From Aquibacillus koreensis (lineage in GTDB: Bacteria; Bacillota; Bacilli; Bacillales; Amphibacillaceae), in NCBI RefSeq assembly GCF_025154055.1, contig NZ_JAOALK010000037.1, forward strand, positions 1 through 64,000: 64,000 nt of DNA, in the 5' to 3' direction. Within the stretch, counting starts at the first letter, position 1, and each line of letters begins with the position of its first letter. Positions 1 to 9,200 of this stretch are shown here, in pieces. The position numbers and the translations under genes were made by a program. Under the pieces are notes generated by a model. That model made no database searches. It had not been told where the DNA came from and was given only the letters and a program-made list of their open reading frames with translations.

Positions 1-94
1 TCACACCTGTTCCCATGCCGAACACAGCAGTTAAGCTCTTCAGCGCCGATGGTAGTTGGGGCATTGCCCCTGTGAGAGTAGGACGTCGCTAGGC
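1..94 (+). rRNA. rrf: 5S ribosomal RNA, 3' part
   Basis: The window opens inside a 5S rRNA. The conserved stretch CCGAACACAG and the helix near GTAGGACGTCGC before the 3' end are typical of Bacillus 5S. The first 20 or so bases lie outside the window. It is followed by a tRNA block, as in the rrn operons of Bacillus. The exact 3' end is estimated. Confidence 0.93.
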
Positions 95-169
95 CGACTA
101 AATAAAATCAACAACGAATAACAGCTAATTTGAGAAGCAGACTAAATTTTATTTAGTAATTGAAATTAT

Positions 170-244
170 TCCACAGTAGCTCAGTGGTAGAGCAATCGGC
201 TGTTAACCGATCGGTCGTAGGTTCGAGTCCTACCTGTGGAGCCA
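170..244 (+). tRNA. tRNA-Asn (GTT)
   Basis: Full cloverleaf with acceptor stem TCCACAG/CTGTGGA, anticodon loop CTGTTAA giving anticodon GTT, T loop GTTCGAGTCC and an encoded CCA. First tRNA after the 5S gene. Confidence 0.97.
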
Positions 245-247
245 TTT

Positions 248-321
<74 letters not shown>

Positions 322-346
322 CTGTGATTTATCAGTTTTTTTATAT

Positions 347-421
347 GGCCCGTTGGTCAAGCGGTTAAGACACCGCCCTTTCACGGCGGTAACACGGGTT
401 CGAATCCCGTACGGGTCACCA
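347..421 (+). tRNA. tRNA-Glu (TTC)
   Basis: Acceptor GGCCCGT/ACGGGTC, anticodon loop CTTTCAC giving TTC, T loop GTTCGAATCC, CCA encoded. Confidence 0.97.
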
Positions 422-456
422 ATATTTTTTGTGCCAGCAAAATAACTTTCTATTGT

Positions 457-532
457 GGAGGATTAGCTCAGCTGGGAGAGCACCTGCCTTACAAGCAGGG
501 GGTCGCAGGTTCGAGCCCTGCATCCTCCACCA
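457..532 (+). tRNA. tRNA-Val (TAC)
   Basis: Acceptor GGAGGAT/ATCCTCC, anticodon loop CTTACAA giving TAC, CCA encoded. Confidence 0.97.
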
Positions 533-535
533 TAT

Positions 536-611
<76 letters not shown>

Positions 612-625
612 CCTTTTCCAAATAT

Positions 626-711
626 GGAGGGATAGCGAAGTTGGCCAAACGCGGCGGACTGTAAATCCGCTCCCATCGGGTTCGTAGGTTCGAGTCCTAC
701 TCCCTCCACCA
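626..711 (+). tRNA. tRNA-Tyr (GTA)
   Basis: A long class II tRNA (86 nt) with an extended variable arm, acceptor GGAGGGA/TCCCTCC, anticodon loop CTGTAAA giving GTA, CCA encoded. Confidence 0.97.
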
Positions 712-759
712 TATAAGATTTTATGAATAGTGCATATAATAATAGGCACTTATTTTTAT

Positions 760-834
760 TGGCCCATAGCCAAGCGGTAAGGCAACGGTTTTTGGTACCG
801 TCATGCGCTGGTTCGAATCCAGCTGGGCCAGCCA
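760..834 (+). tRNA. tRNA-Gln (TTG)
   Basis: Acceptor TGGCCCA/TGGGCCA, anticodon loop TTTTGGT giving TTG, CCA encoded. Confidence 0.96.
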
Positions 835-922
835 TTTATTTTTATAAGTAATTAAGATGAAATAGGGTTTATTTTAGCTTTGTGAGGAAAACATAGCAAT
901 ATAAGAAATAACTTTAAATCAC

Positions 923-995
923 GAGCCATTAGCTCAGCCGGTAGAGCATCTGACTTTTAATCAGAGGGTCGGAGGTTCGAATCCTCCATGGCTCA
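923..995 (+). tRNA. tRNA-Lys (TTT)
   Basis: Acceptor GAGCCAT/ATGGCTC, anticodon loop CTTTTAA giving TTT, T loop GGTTCGAATCC. CCA is not encoded. The 3' part of this gene and 15 bases beyond it are copied about 107 bp downstream. Confidence 0.96.
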
Positions 996-1082
996 TCAAA
1001 AATGCAATATGAGTATGGATTCTCACCTACGGTTCCCCTTCTCTTTAATGAACAAAAAGGAGAGAAGGACTAGCCTATGGCG

Positions 1083-1102
1083 TCGGAATCCTCCATGGCT
1101 CA
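1083..1102 (+). pseudogene. tRNA-Lys 3' fragment (duplicated)
   Basis: Bases 1086-1117 repeat 979-1010 (the T-arm 3' half, acceptor 3' strand, discriminator base and downstream sequence of tRNA-Lys) without a visible mismatch over 32 bp. The copy lacks seven bases of the T loop and everything 5' of it, so it cannot form a tRNA. The segment between the copies carries a strong hairpin (CCTTCTCT/AGAGAAGG at 1037-1068). Confidence 0.75.
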
Positions 1103-1135
1103 TCAAAAATGCAATATAATAAATTATTATGGAGT

Positions 1136-1210
1136 GCGGAAGTAGTTCAGTGGTAGAACACCACCTTGCCAAGGTGGGGGTCGCGGGTTCGAATCCCGTC
1201 TTCCGCTCCA
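1136..1210 (+). tRNA. tRNA-Gly (GCC)
   Basis: Acceptor GCGGAAG/CTTCCGC, anticodon loop TTGCCAA giving GCC, CCA encoded. Confidence 0.97.
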
Positions 1211-1218
1211 CTATAATT

Positions 1219-1294
1219 GGGGCCTTAGCTCAGCTGGGAGAGCGCCTGCTTTGCACGCAGGAGGTCAGCGGTTCGATCCCGCTAGGCTCCACCA
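1219..1294 (+). tRNA. tRNA-Ala (TGC)
   Basis: Acceptor GGGGCCT/AGGCTCC (with a G-T pair), anticodon loop TTTGCAC giving TGC, CCA encoded. Last tRNA of the block. Confidence 0.96.
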
Positions 1295-1314
1295 ATACAT
1301 ATCATATAAAAAGC

Positions 1315-1354
1315 TAAGGATTGAATACAACTAGTTGTAATTCAATCCTTTTTG
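1315..1354 (+). terminator. terminator of the rRNA-tRNA operon
   Basis: Long inverted repeat AAGGATTGAA...TTCAATCCTT followed by a T run, 20 bp after tRNA-Ala. Confidence 0.85.
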
Positions 1355-1428
1355 TGTAGAACTAATGTGATTATTGATATTCATTCTATTTGTTAGTAAT
1401 CTAATTATAATAGGTAAAGGACATAAGA

Positions 1429-1593
1429 CTAGTTTACAACTAATTCAATTTGAACTAATTCATTTAATAAGTTATCTAAACGCTTACTGGCATCCACTAC
1501 TGCATCCGATGTGTACGCTTGCTCGCCAGTCAACTCGATCATTTCCATACGACAGTTTTCTATTTTTTGTAAAAGATACAATTTTTTATCCAT
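1429..1593 (-). CDS. Spo0E-like aspartyl-phosphate phosphatase
   Basis: Predicted 54-residue protein of the Spo0E family, small helical-hairpin phosphatases that remove phosphate from Spo0A~P and so restrain sporulation. The hallmark SKRLDNLL in the second helix matches the family SxxLD pattern. Length is typical. The ATG at 1593 is preceded by AGGAGG seven bases upstream; a longer frame to 1659 exists but has no ribosome site and an unlike N-terminus. Monocistronic, converging on the tRNA operon. It supports a spore-forming organism. Confidence 0.8.
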   Translation of the reverse strand: MDKKLYLLQKIENCRMEMIELTGEQAYTSDAVVDASKRLDNLLNELVQIELVVN

Positions 1594-1690
1594 AAGGACC
1601 TCCTGAGTTGATATAATAACTTTATAAAATAGTACCCGAATAATAATTATGCTAAACATACCAATAAATTTGAAAAAAATCTAAAAAAAT

Positions 1691-1717
1691 TGAAACCTCA
1701 AGGTAGTGTCACTCGTA
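1691..1717 (+). promoter_or_regulatory. SigW-type promoter of sigW-rsiW
   Basis: TGAAAC (1691-1696), 17 bp, CGTA (1714-1717): the consensus of SigW-dependent promoters. It lies 38 bp before the sigW start, as expected for the known autoregulation of sigW. Confidence 0.85.
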
Positions 1718-1754
1718 ATAGAGGTGACCGCATTAGTAGCGGAGGTATATAGAA

Positions 1755-2318
1755 ATGGATGCGAAAATAAAAGAAATAGTAAAGCAAGTGAAAAAAGGAG
1801 ATCAATCTGCGTTTGAAGACATTGTTAACTTCTATCAAAACAAAGTATATCAAATATGCTTTCGGATGGTCGGTAACGCACATGAAGCAGAGGATTTGGC
1901 GCAGGAAGCTTTTATCAGGGCGTATGTAAATATTCATACCTTTGATGACAAAAGAAAGTTTTCTACCTGGCTTTATCGTATCGCGACCAATTTATCAATT
2001 GATCGGATAAGAAAGAAGAAGCCAGACTACTTTCTTGATGCCGAAGTAAAAGGGACAGATGGATTAGACATGTATTCTCAACTTCCTGCAGAACAAGCAT
2101 TACCTGAAGAAGAAGTGGAGAGTTTAGAATTGCAATCCTATATTCAACAAGAGATCATGCAACTTCCTACCAAATATCGAAGTGTTATTGCATTACGGTT
2201 TGTGGATGAACTATCCCTTATAGAAATTAGTGAGATTCTGAATATTCCAGTTGGTACTGTAAAGACCAGAATCCATAGAGGGAGAGAAGCACTTCGGAAA
2301 AGGCTTCGTCATGTATAA
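1755..2318 (+). CDS. sigW: ECF RNA polymerase sigma factor SigW
   Basis: 187-residue ECF sigma factor. Region 2 spans about residues 20-95 (AEDLAQEAFIRAY, then TWLYRIATNLSIDRIRKKK) and region 4 about 130-183 (ISEILNIPVGTVKTRIHRG). SigW directs the response to cell-envelope-active antibiotics, alkali and membrane damage in Bacillus. Length is the same as Bacillus SigW. GGAGG lies just upstream of the ATG. The partner anti-sigma gene follows closely, and cdaA, cdaR, glmM and glmS come next in the Bacillus order, which supports this identity over other ECF factors. Confidence 0.95.
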   Translation: MDAKIKEIVKQVKKGDQSAFEDIVNFYQNKVYQICFRMVGNAHEAEDLAQEAFIRAYVNIHTFDDKRKFSTWLYRIATNLSIDRIRKKKPDYFLDAEVKGTDGLDMYSQLPAEQALPEEEVESLELQSYIQQEIMQLPTKYRSVIALRFVDELSLIEISEILNIPVGTVKTRIHRGREALRKRLRHV

Positions 2319-2333
2319 AGGAGTGTGAACAAA

Positions 2334-2948
2334 TTGAGTTGTAATCATACAATCGTAGAATTAATGCATAAATATCTTGATAGGGATTTGACAAAGTCAG
2401 AGGAAGATCTACTACGTTCTCACTTGCAATCATGTCATGCTTGTCAAAGTCATTTTCATGAATTAAAAAGAACTACAACCTTATTAAACAGTAGTAATGA
2501 TTTAAAACCGTCGGTGGATTTCACTGCTAAAGTAATGGCAAACCTGCCGAAAGAGAAAAAGCGTGTAGGCTATATGAGATGGTTCAAAGGCCACCCTGTT
2601 CTTACCGCGGCAGCTATCTTCTTTATTCTAATGTTCGGTAGTATCTTTTCTGCTTGGGATCAGGATAACCAACTGTCTGTATCTAAAGATAAAAATCTGA
2701 TCATCCAAGAAGATACAGTAATCGTTCCTGAGGGAGTAACGATTGAAGGCGATTTAGTAGTGAAAAATGGTAGTTTGAAAATAGATGGTTCCGTCGATGG
2801 TGATGTTGTTATTATAAATGGCGAGCATTTAATGGCGTCTGCTGGTAATGTTAGTGGAGAAATAGAATATGTAAATCAAGTATTCGATTGGATCTGGTAT
2901 CACTTAAAAGATTTCGCTAAAAATGTTTTTGCATTTACAAAAAAATAA
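2334..2948 (+). CDS. rsiW: anti-sigma-W factor RsiW
   Basis: Single-pass membrane anti-sigma factor that holds SigW until PrsW, RasP and Clp proteases degrade it. The N-terminal zinc anti-sigma domain carries Cys3 and H30-x3-C34-x2-C37; one membrane segment lies near residues 87-106, and a C-terminal extracytoplasmic part follows. I chose the TTG at 2334: AAAGGAG sits about ten bases before it and the N-terminus MSCNH then matches the family (MSC...). A GTG at 2325 is too close to that ribosome site. The tail is rich in repeated Val/Gly strands of bactofilin-like look, which is a little unusual. Confidence 0.92.
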   Translation: MSCNHTIVELMHKYLDRDLTKSEEDLLRSHLQSCHACQSHFHELKRTTTLLNSSNDLKPSVDFTAKVMANLPKEKKRVGYMRWFKGHPVLTAAAIFFILMFGSIFSAWDQDNQLSVSKDKNLIIQEDTVIVPEGVTIEGDLVVKNGSLKIDGSVDGDVVIINGEHLMASAGNVSGEIEYVNQVFDWIWYHLKDFAKNVFAFTKK

Positions 2949-2954
2949 GGGACT

Positions 2955-2998
2955 AAATAACCTTTGTTGCAGATGAATGTAACAAAGGTTATTTATAC
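2955..2998 (+). terminator. probable terminator after rsiW
   Basis: Perfect 14-bp inverted repeat AAATAACCTTTGTT with a 12-base loop. The T tract is weak, so some readthrough into cdaA is possible. Confidence 0.6.
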
Positions 2999-3038
2999 GT
3001 TTAGAAGACTGTTACGTTAGGCTTAACTTGCCCCATTA

Positions 3039-3065
3039 TTGATTACGAAAAAAATATGCTATAAT
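3039..3065 (+). promoter_or_regulatory. candidate extended -10 promoter of cdaA
   Basis: TATAAT at 3060-3065 preceded by TGc, with a weak -35 TTGATT at 3039-3044 (15 bp spacer). An ATG at 3064 overlaps the -10 box, so it cannot be the start of a message made here; this argues for the cdaA start at 3127. Confidence 0.6.
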
Positions 3066-3126
3066 GGATGAAGTCATTATTTCACAGATAGGAAGAGGAA
3101 TCCAATGGATAGAAGGTTGTGTCACC

Positions 3127-3948
3127 ATGCTTGATGGGGAACTAAATATACTAAACCTATTACGTATCGGCGTAGATATAGCCCTTGTCTGGTATGTATT
3201 GTATAAACTACTTATGCTTATTAGGGGCACGAAAGCAATTCAATTACTACGTGGTATTTTTGTAGTATTGGGTATATATCTCGTAAGTAATGTATTCGAA
3301 TTAAAAACGGTACAAATGATTATTTGGCAAGTGATTATGTGGGGTTTTCTGGGGATTATTATCCTATTTCAACCTGAATTAAGAAGAGCATTAGAACAAC
3401 TAGGAAGAGGTAGCTTTTTCTCTAGAAACAGTCATTCTGAAGAAGAAAGTTTAAATCAAATTATTGAGGCGATTAATAAGTCATGTTCCTATATGGCTAA
3501 GCGAAGAATTGGTGCTTTAATAACGATTGAACGCGAAACTGCGATGGGTGATTATATTGAGACAGGGATCCCGATTAATGGAAAGTTGACTAGTGAGTTA
3601 TTAACTAACATTTTTATTCCAAATACACCATTACATGATGGTGCAGTAATCATTAAACAAGATCAAATTCTAGCGGCTGCATGTTATTTACCGCTTTCTG
3701 AAAGCCCATTTATTTCTAAAGAATTAGGTACAAGACACCGTGCTGCAATGGGTATCGGGGAAGTTACTGATGCATTAACGATTGTAGTATCAGAGGAAAC
3801 AGGACAAATATCTTGTACAAAAAATGGCGAATTACATCGAGATCTAGATCAGGAAAAACTTGTAGAATTATTACGCAGAGAGCTAGATACACAGTATAAA
3901 GCCCCTACATCAAAAAGTTGGAGTTGGAGGGGGAAGAAGAATGGATGA
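3127..3948 (+). CDS. cdaA: diadenylate cyclase CdaA
   Basis: Membrane-bound enzyme that condenses two ATP into cyclic di-AMP, the second messenger governing potassium and osmolyte transport and wall homeostasis. Three membrane segments occupy roughly the first 85 residues. The DAC domain follows, with the catalytic motifs HDGAVII and RHRAAMG. From the ATG at 3127 the protein has 273 residues, the length known for CdaA. A longer frame from 3064 overlaps a promoter. The stop overlaps the cdaR start by 8 bp, so the pair is translationally coupled. Confidence 0.95.
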   Translation: MLDGELNILNLLRIGVDIALVWYVLYKLLMLIRGTKAIQLLRGIFVVLGIYLVSNVFELKTVQMIIWQVIMWGFLGIIILFQPELRRALEQLGRGSFFSRNSHSEEESLNQIIEAINKSCSYMAKRRIGALITIERETAMGDYIETGIPINGKLTSELLTNIFIPNTPLHDGAVIIKQDQILAAACYLPLSESPFISKELGTRHRAAMGIGEVTDALTIVVSEETGQISCTKNGELHRDLDQEKLVELLRRELDTQYKAPTSKSWSWRGKKNG

Positions 3949-5179
3949 ATGGTTAAAGAAACCGTGGGTTATTCGAGTTGTTTCATTAGCTTTAGCGGTT
4001 TTATTATTTATCGCTGTTACCTTAGATCAACAGGAACAACAATCTGATTCATCATTTCCTTTATCGATTAGTAGTTCGGAGGAAACACAGACAATCGAAG
4101 AAGTACCAGTAGAGATAAGAATAGATGAAGATAGATATGTAGTTAGTGGGGTTCCAGAAACAGTATCTGTCGGGCTGCAAGGATCTGTCAGTCAGGTAAC
4201 ATCTACAGCAAGACAACAAAATTTTGATGTGTTTGTAGATCTGGAAGAATTAGAACCAGGAACTCATACTGTGCCGATTAGATATTCAGGCATCTCTAGT
4301 AGTATAACAGTGTATATTGAGCCAGAACAGATTCAAGTGACAATTGAAGAAAAAGCTTCTGACGAATTTGAGGTTTCTGTAGATTTTATCAATGAGGCAC
4401 AATTACCAGTTGGTTATGAGTTAGGCGATGTTACTGTGGAACCATCAGCTGTAAGGATTACAAGTGCAAGAAGTATAGTGGACAATATCGCTATAGTGAA
4501 GGCATTTGTTGATGTAAAAGATGCGGACGAGCCTATCGAGCTTAGTGATGTTCCTGTAAAAGCATATGATAATCAAGGGAATGAACTTCAGGTACGGGTA
4601 GAACCATCCACTGTGAGTGTATCGGTAGATGTTCGAAGCCCAAATAAAGAAGTTCCAATTGATATAGAGACTACTGGTGAGGCACAAGAAGGCATTAGCA
4701 TAAGCAATATGGAGGCAGACCCAGAGGTAGTTCAAGTGTTTGCGGCTGACGGAGTGCTTGAAAATATAAGTGCTGTTAGCACACAGGAAATTGACCTTTC
4801 TGAAATTACCGAGAATACTACACTTGAAGTGCCAATTGAGGTTCCAACCGATATTCGAAAAACGAATATTGAAGTTGTAACGATTTTGATTGAAGTAGAG
4901 AGAACAATTGAAACAACGTTTGAAGAAGTTCCAATAGAGGTGGATAATCTTGGAGAAGATCTTTCCATCTCATTTGTGGAACCACTTGAAGGTGAACTAG
5001 ATGTGACTGCTTTAGGGCTTGAGGATTTAGTGAATGAACTAAGTCTTGATGATATCCGTTTATTTATTGAAGTGGAAGAAAATCAAGCAGGTGAATACAC
5101 ATTGCCACTCCGTATAGAAGGCCCTGAGGGAGTGGAATTGGAAACAGAAATAGAGAATGTTACAGTTCTGATTGAATAA
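3941..5179 (+). CDS. cdaR: CdaA regulatory protein CdaR (YbbR)
   Basis: 412-residue protein with one N-terminal membrane anchor (about residues 12-28) and an extracytoplasmic, Glu/Val-rich part made of four YbbR-type beta repeats, each about 85 residues. CdaR binds CdaA at the membrane and tunes c-di-AMP synthesis. A strong purine-rich ribosome site lies inside the cdaA 3' end. The acidic composition suits exposure to a salty medium. The order cdaA-cdaR-glmM is conserved in Firmicutes; GlmM also binds CdaA in Bacillus. Confidence 0.93.
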   Translation: MDEWLKKPWVIRVVSLALAVLLFIAVTLDQQEQQSDSSFPLSISSSEETQTIEEVPVEIRIDEDRYVVSGVPETVSVGLQGSVSQVTSTARQQNFDVFVDLEELEPGTHTVPIRYSGISSSITVYIEPEQIQVTIEEKASDEFEVSVDFINEAQLPVGYELGDVTVEPSAVRITSARSIVDNIAIVKAFVDVKDADEPIELSDVPVKAYDNQGNELQVRVEPSTVSVSVDVRSPNKEVPIDIETTGEAQEGISISNMEADPEVVQVFAADGVLENISAVSTQEIDLSEITENTTLEVPIEVPTDIRKTNIEVVTILIEVERTIETTFEEVPIEVDNLGEDLSISFVEPLEGELDVTALGLEDLVNELSLDDIRLFIEVEENQAGEYTLPLRIEGPEGVELETEIENVTVLIE

Positions 5180-5389
5180 CTTATCTAACTATTACTCAAA
5201 TAAATACAACATGAATTAACCAATTTGAAAATATGAGAGCGAAGTTGTCTATACTGCTTATAAGAGACGTTAACCTAATGTAGAAAGTTATCTCCAAAGA
5301 AAACGCAATAATATTATTAAACTTTTATATTTTGGGGTTACCGTATGCACTCATAGGTTTTAAATAGGAAAGTAAAGGAGAGGTCCATT

Positions 5390-6736
5390 ATGGGAAAATA
5401 TTTTGGAACGGACGGAGTTAGAGGAATTGCGAATAAGGAGCTCACCCCAGAGTTAGCATTTAAACTCGGACGGTTTGGTGGCTATGTACTTACAAAGGAA
5501 ACTTCGAAGCCAAAAATATTAATTGGACGTGATACACGTATTTCCGGAAGTATGTTGGAAAGTGCATTAGTAGCAGGGTTATTATCAATCGGAGCTGAAG
5601 TAATGCGCTTAGGAGTTATATCCACTCCTGGGGTTGCATTTTTAACGAAAGCAATGAGTGCTGAAGCAGGTGTTATGATTTCCGCTTCTCATAACCCAGT
5701 AGAAGATAACGGAATAAAATTCTTTGGTCCAGATGGTTTTAAGCTCACTGATGCAGAGGAAAATGAAATTGAGGCACTGATTGATGAGGAAGAGGATACG
5801 TTGCCTAGACCAGCCGGAGAGCATCTAGGTCAAATTAATGACTATTTTGAAGGTGGTCAAAAATACATTCAATACCTTAAACAATCGGTAGATTCTGATT
5901 TTGAAGGTTTACATATTGCGCTAGACTGTGCACATGGTTCTACATCTTCATTAGCTCCGCATTTGTTTGCCGATTTAGAAGCAGATATTACCACCATAGG
6001 TACGTCACCAGATGGTTTAAACATCAATGACGGTGTTGGTTCAACACACCCAGAAACATTACAGGCGCTAGTATTGGAAAAGAAAGCCGATATTGGTTTG
6101 GCTTTTGATGGCGATGGCGACCGATTGATCGCAGTAGATGAAAAAGGAAATATCGTAGATGGCGACCAAATTATGTTTATATGTGGAAAGTATTTAAATG
6201 ACAAAGGACTATTACGTCATTCTACAGTTGTCTCGACAGTGATGAGTAATATTGGTTTCTATAAAGCATTAGAAGCAAACGGCATGAAGAGTGATAAAAC
6301 TTCTGTTGGCGACCGATATGTGATGGAGGAAATGCGCAAGGGTGGTTATAACCTAGGCGGCGAACAGTCAGGGCATCTGATTTTCCTAGATTACATTACA
6401 ACAGGAGATGGGATGCTGTCAGCTCTACAATTAGTCAATGTAATGAAGGTAACTGGAAAAACCCTATCGGAATTAGCAGGTGAGATGGAAAAGTTTCCAC
6501 AAGTACTGAAAAACGTGCGCGTAGTAGATAAAAATGAAGCGTTGGTTAACTCTAAGATCCAAGAGGCAATTGAGAAAGTTGAAGCGGAAATGGGAAGTGA
6601 AGGTCGTGTGCTCGTGCGCCCTTCTGGAACAGAGCCGTTAGTTCGAGTGATGGTGGAAGCACCTACAATTGAAGAATGTCATCGTTATGTGGATGAGGTT
6701 GTTCAAGTAATTGAAGAGTTGCTTGGAATGGAGTAA
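5390..6736 (+). CDS. glmM: phosphoglucosamine mutase GlmM
   Basis: Converts glucosamine-6-phosphate into glucosamine-1-phosphate for UDP-GlcNAc and peptidoglycan synthesis. 448 residues as in Bacillus. Visible hallmarks are the catalytic phosphoserine in MISASHNP (Ser100), the metal loop DGDGDR near residues 240-246, and the phosphate-binding loop [10 protein letters not shown] near the C-terminus. The ATG follows AAAGGAGAGG. The 210-bp gap before it, AT-rich, may hold its own promoter, but I see no clear box. Confidence 0.97.
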   Translation: MGKYFGTDGVRGIANKELTPELAFKLGRFGGYVLTKETSKPKILIGRDTRISGSMLESALVAGLLSIGAEVMRLGVISTPGVAFLTKAMSAEAGVMISASHNPVEDNGIKFFGPDGFKLTDAEENEIEALIDEEEDTLPRPAGEHLGQINDYFEGGQKYIQYLKQSVDSDFEGLHIALDCAHGSTSSLAPHLFADLEADITTIGTSPDGLNINDGVGSTHPETLQALVLEKKADIGLAFDGDGDRLIAVDEKGNIVDGDQIMFICGKYLNDKGLLRHSTVVSTVMSNIGFYKALEANGMKSDKTSVGDRYVMEEMRKGGYNLGGEQSGHLIFLDYITTGDGMLSALQLVNVMKVTGKTLSELAGEMEKFPQVLKNVRVVDKNEALVNSKIQEAIEKVEAEMGSEGRVLVRPSGTEPLVRVMVEAPTIEECHRYVDEVVQVIEELLGME

Positions 6737-6743
6737 GAGAAGA

Positions 6744-6784
6744 GCACTAGTAGTCGTGTTTAACGGCAACTAGTGCCTTTTTTA
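6744..6784 (+). terminator. terminator after glmM
   Basis: GCACTAGT...ACTAGTGC hairpin followed by seven T residues. Confidence 0.85.
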
Positions 6785-7010
6785 TGGGAATAAATAATGG
6801 AAAGATTCACACTTAAAATATGGTATTCATAAGGTATAGTGTTAAGTTAGTTGCATTGTATTGGTAAATGTATTATTAGATTGCCATTACAAGAAAACTC
6901 AAGTAAAATGGAATAAGTTCCATGCATTATTTTATAATCTAGGTAAGAAAATAAAGCAAGGAATTTATTCAAATGAATAAAGGAGGATCGATGTAAGTTA
7001 CAACAATATA

Positions 7011-7185
7011 AAGCGCCTGGACTATTTCCGAACGAAATGGAAAATAGTTGACGAGGAGGAGGGTTATCGAGAAAGTTCGGCGGATACCTCCCGGTTGTCT
7101 AACATCTCAACCGATATGTTTTTATTTGAAAACAAAGAGGTGACTCTTTGCACAAGAATAAAAACAGGATGTTACCAACATTAAC
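7011..7185 (+). ncRNA. glmS ribozyme (GlcN6P-sensing self-cleaving leader)
   Basis: The leader carries the conserved glmS ribozyme core: AGCGCC at 7012-7017, GACGAGG at 7050-7056, the GGGTTATCGA...TTCGGCGGAT region and CCTCCCGG near 7087-7094. The class cleaves 5' of the G of GCGCC, here between 7012 and 7013, using glucosamine-6-phosphate as cofactor; this exposes the mRNA to decay and lowers GlmS. The 3' limit of the last helix is estimated. A weak promoter with TATAAT at 6933-6938 could serve it. Confidence 0.93.
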
Positions 7186-7190
7186 ACGAG

Positions 7191-7252
7191 AAAGGGGCAA
7201 ATAGGCCCCTTATAAGAAAGGTTGTTTGTTTGCCCCTTATTTACTGAGGAGG
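7191..7252 (+). promoter_or_regulatory. two mutually exclusive hairpins before the glmS ribosome site
   Basis: AAGGGGC (7192-7198) can pair either with GCCCCTT (7205-7211) or, extended to ten bases AAGGGGCAAA, with TTTGCCCCTT (7229-7238), which ends eight bases before the Shine-Dalgarno GAGGAGG (7246-7252). This segment lies after the ribozyme fold and is not part of it. Confidence 0.5.
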
Positions 7253-7261
7253 AAACACAAT

Positions 7262-9064
7262 ATGTGTGGAATTGTAGGATATATTGGTAACAATAATACA
7301 AAGGAAGTACTACTGAACGGTCTTGAGAAACTAGAATATAGAGGATACGACTCTGCAGGGATCGCAACATTAAACGAAAATGGGATTCATGTAACTAAAG
7401 TCAAAGGTCGTATTGCAGCGTTACGTGAAAAAGTAGATGCTGAATTACATGCAACAATGGGAATTGGCCATACCCGCTGGGCGACACACGGGGCACCAAG
7501 CGAAGATAATGCCCACCCGCACCAAAGCGCGTCTGGTCGATTTACCATCGTTCACAACGGTGTAATTGAAAACTATTATGAGATTCGTGATGAGTATTTA
7601 ACAGATGTTTCCTTGAAAAGTGAAACAGACACAGAAATCGTTGTTCAATTAATTGAAATTCTAAATAAAGAATACAATGACGTTGCAGAGGCATTTCGTA
7701 AAGCGGTAGCTCTATTAAAAGGTTCCTATGCGTTTGCTCTTATTGATGAACAAAACAAGGATCAAATCTACGTTGCAAAAAATAAAAGTCCTTTACTAGT
7801 TGGATTAGGCGATGGATTTAACCTTGTTGCGAGTGATGCAATGGCGACTTTAAAAGAGACAGATCAATACTTGGAAATTCACGATCAAGAAATAGTGATT
7901 GTGAAGCGTGATCAAGTTGAGATTCAAACTTTAGAAGGGGAATCAATTGATCGCAAGCCTTACACTGCACAAATCGATGCAACAGACATTGAAAAGGGAA
8001 CATACCCACACTTTATGCTTAAAGAAATTGATGAGCAACCACCTGTTATTCGTCGTATTATCCAAGAATATCAGGATGACCATGACAATATAAAATTAGA
8101 TCCAGAAGTGCGTCAAGCGATGCGCGATACGGATCGTGTCTATATTATCGCAGCAGGAACTAGTTACCATGCAGGTCTTGTCGGTAAACAGTTTATGGAG
8201 AAATTAGCAAATGTACCAGTTGAAGTGCACATTGCGAGTGAATTCTCTTACAACATGCCACTACTATCTGAAAAGCCGTTATTCGTCTTTATTTCTCAAA
8301 GTGGTGAAACTGCCGATAGTCGTTCGGTATTAGTTCGAATCAAAGAATTAGGACACCCAGCGTTAACAATTACAAACGTTCCGGGTTCCACCCTTTCTCG
8401 TGAAGCAAATTATACGTTACACCTTCATGCTGGACCAGAAATTGCCGTTGCTTCTACAAAAGCATACACAGCTCAAATTGCTGTATTAGCGATTTTAGCG
8501 GTAGATACTGCAAAAGCAAAAGGTTTAGATTTAGACTTTGATCCATTACAAGAGCTAGGAATCGTGGCAAGTGTAATGGAATCACTTACAGACCAAAAAG
8601 ACGAATTTGAAATGTTAGCGAAAGAATTGTTTGCTGAAACACGCAATGCTTTCTTCATTGGTCGTGGAATGGATTATTATGTTGTGCAAGAGGCAGCATT
8701 GAAACTAAAAGAAATTTCTTATATTCAAGCAGAAGGCTTTGCAGGCGGTGAATTAAAGCACGGCACGATCGCTTTAATCGAAGATGGTACACCAGTAATC
8801 GCTATTAATACGCAGGCGAATGTTAACCTATCTATTCGTGGTAATGTGCAAGAGGTGGCTGCACGTGGAGCAAAGACATGTGTTGTTAGCCTTGAGGGCC
8901 TAGAAAAAGATACGGATTCATTTGTTGTGCCACAAGTGCATGAATTATTAACACCACTAGTAAGTGTAGTACCTATGCAGTTACTAGCATACTACGCAGC
9001 ACTTCATCGTGATTGTGACGTGGATAAACCACGTAACTTGGCGAAGAGTGTAACGGTGGAATAG
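7262..9064 (+). CDS. glmS: glutamine-fructose-6-phosphate transaminase GlmS
   Basis: Makes glucosamine-6-phosphate from fructose-6-phosphate and glutamine, the first step to UDP-GlcNAc. 600 residues. The start MCGIVGYIG exposes the Ntn nucleophile Cys once Met is removed. An N-terminal glutaminase (to about 235) is followed by two SIS sugar-isomerase domains (SQSGETADS in the first; the C-terminus ends KSVTVE as in the family). A frame extension to 7226 has no ribosome site, whereas GAGGAGG precedes 7262. Expression is expected to be set by the leader ribozyme. Confidence 0.98.
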   Translation: MCGIVGYIGNNNTKEVLLNGLEKLEYRGYDSAGIATLNENGIHVTKVKGRIAALREKVDAELHATMGIGHTRWATHGAPSEDNAHPHQSASGRFTIVHNGVIENYYEIRDEYLTDVSLKSETDTEIVVQLIEILNKEYNDVAEAFRKAVALLKGSYAFALIDEQNKDQIYVAKNKSPLLVGLGDGFNLVASDAMATLKETDQYLEIHDQEIVIVKRDQVEIQTLEGESIDRKPYTAQIDATDIEKGTYPHFMLKEIDEQPPVIRRIIQEYQDDHDNIKLDPEVRQAMRDTDRVYIIAAGTSYHAGLVGKQFMEKLANVPVEVHIASEFSYNMPLLSEKPLFVFISQSGETADSRSVLVRIKELGHPALTITNVPGSTLSREANYTLHLHAGPEIAVASTKAYTAQIAVLAILAVDTAKAKGLDLDFDPLQELGIVASVMESLTDQKDEFEMLAKELFAETRNAFFIGRGMDYYVVQEAALKLKEISYIQAEGFAGGELKHGTIALIEDGTPVIAINTQANVNLSIRGNVQEVAARGAKTCVVSLEGLEKDTDSFVVPQVHELLTPLVSVVPMQLLAYYAALHRDCDVDKPRNLAKSVTVE

Positions 9065-9075
9065 GAAATGTAATA

Positions 9076-9114
9076 AAGCCCTAGGAATTGAAGTCCGATT
9101 CCTAGGGCTTTTTA
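9076..9114 (+). terminator. terminator after glmS
   Basis: Strong hairpin AAGCCCTAGGAAT...ATTCCTAGGGCTT with T tract. Confidence 0.92.
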
Positions 9115-9138
9115 TGTTAAAACTTTTTTTGAAAAAAT

Positions 9139-9165
9139 CAAAACCCAATAGCACTACATATCGTC
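9139..9165 (+). promoter_or_regulatory. candidate ECF-type promoter of the 9201 sigma gene
   Basis: CAAAAC (9139-9144), 17 bp, CGTC (9162-9165). The AAC -35 core and CGTC -10 fit SigM/SigV/SigX-type ECF promoters and suggest autoregulation. It lies between the glmS terminator and the gene start. Confidence 0.5.
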
Positions 9166-9200
9166 TAAAAAATAGCACGCAAAAAAGGGGGGGATTTTAC

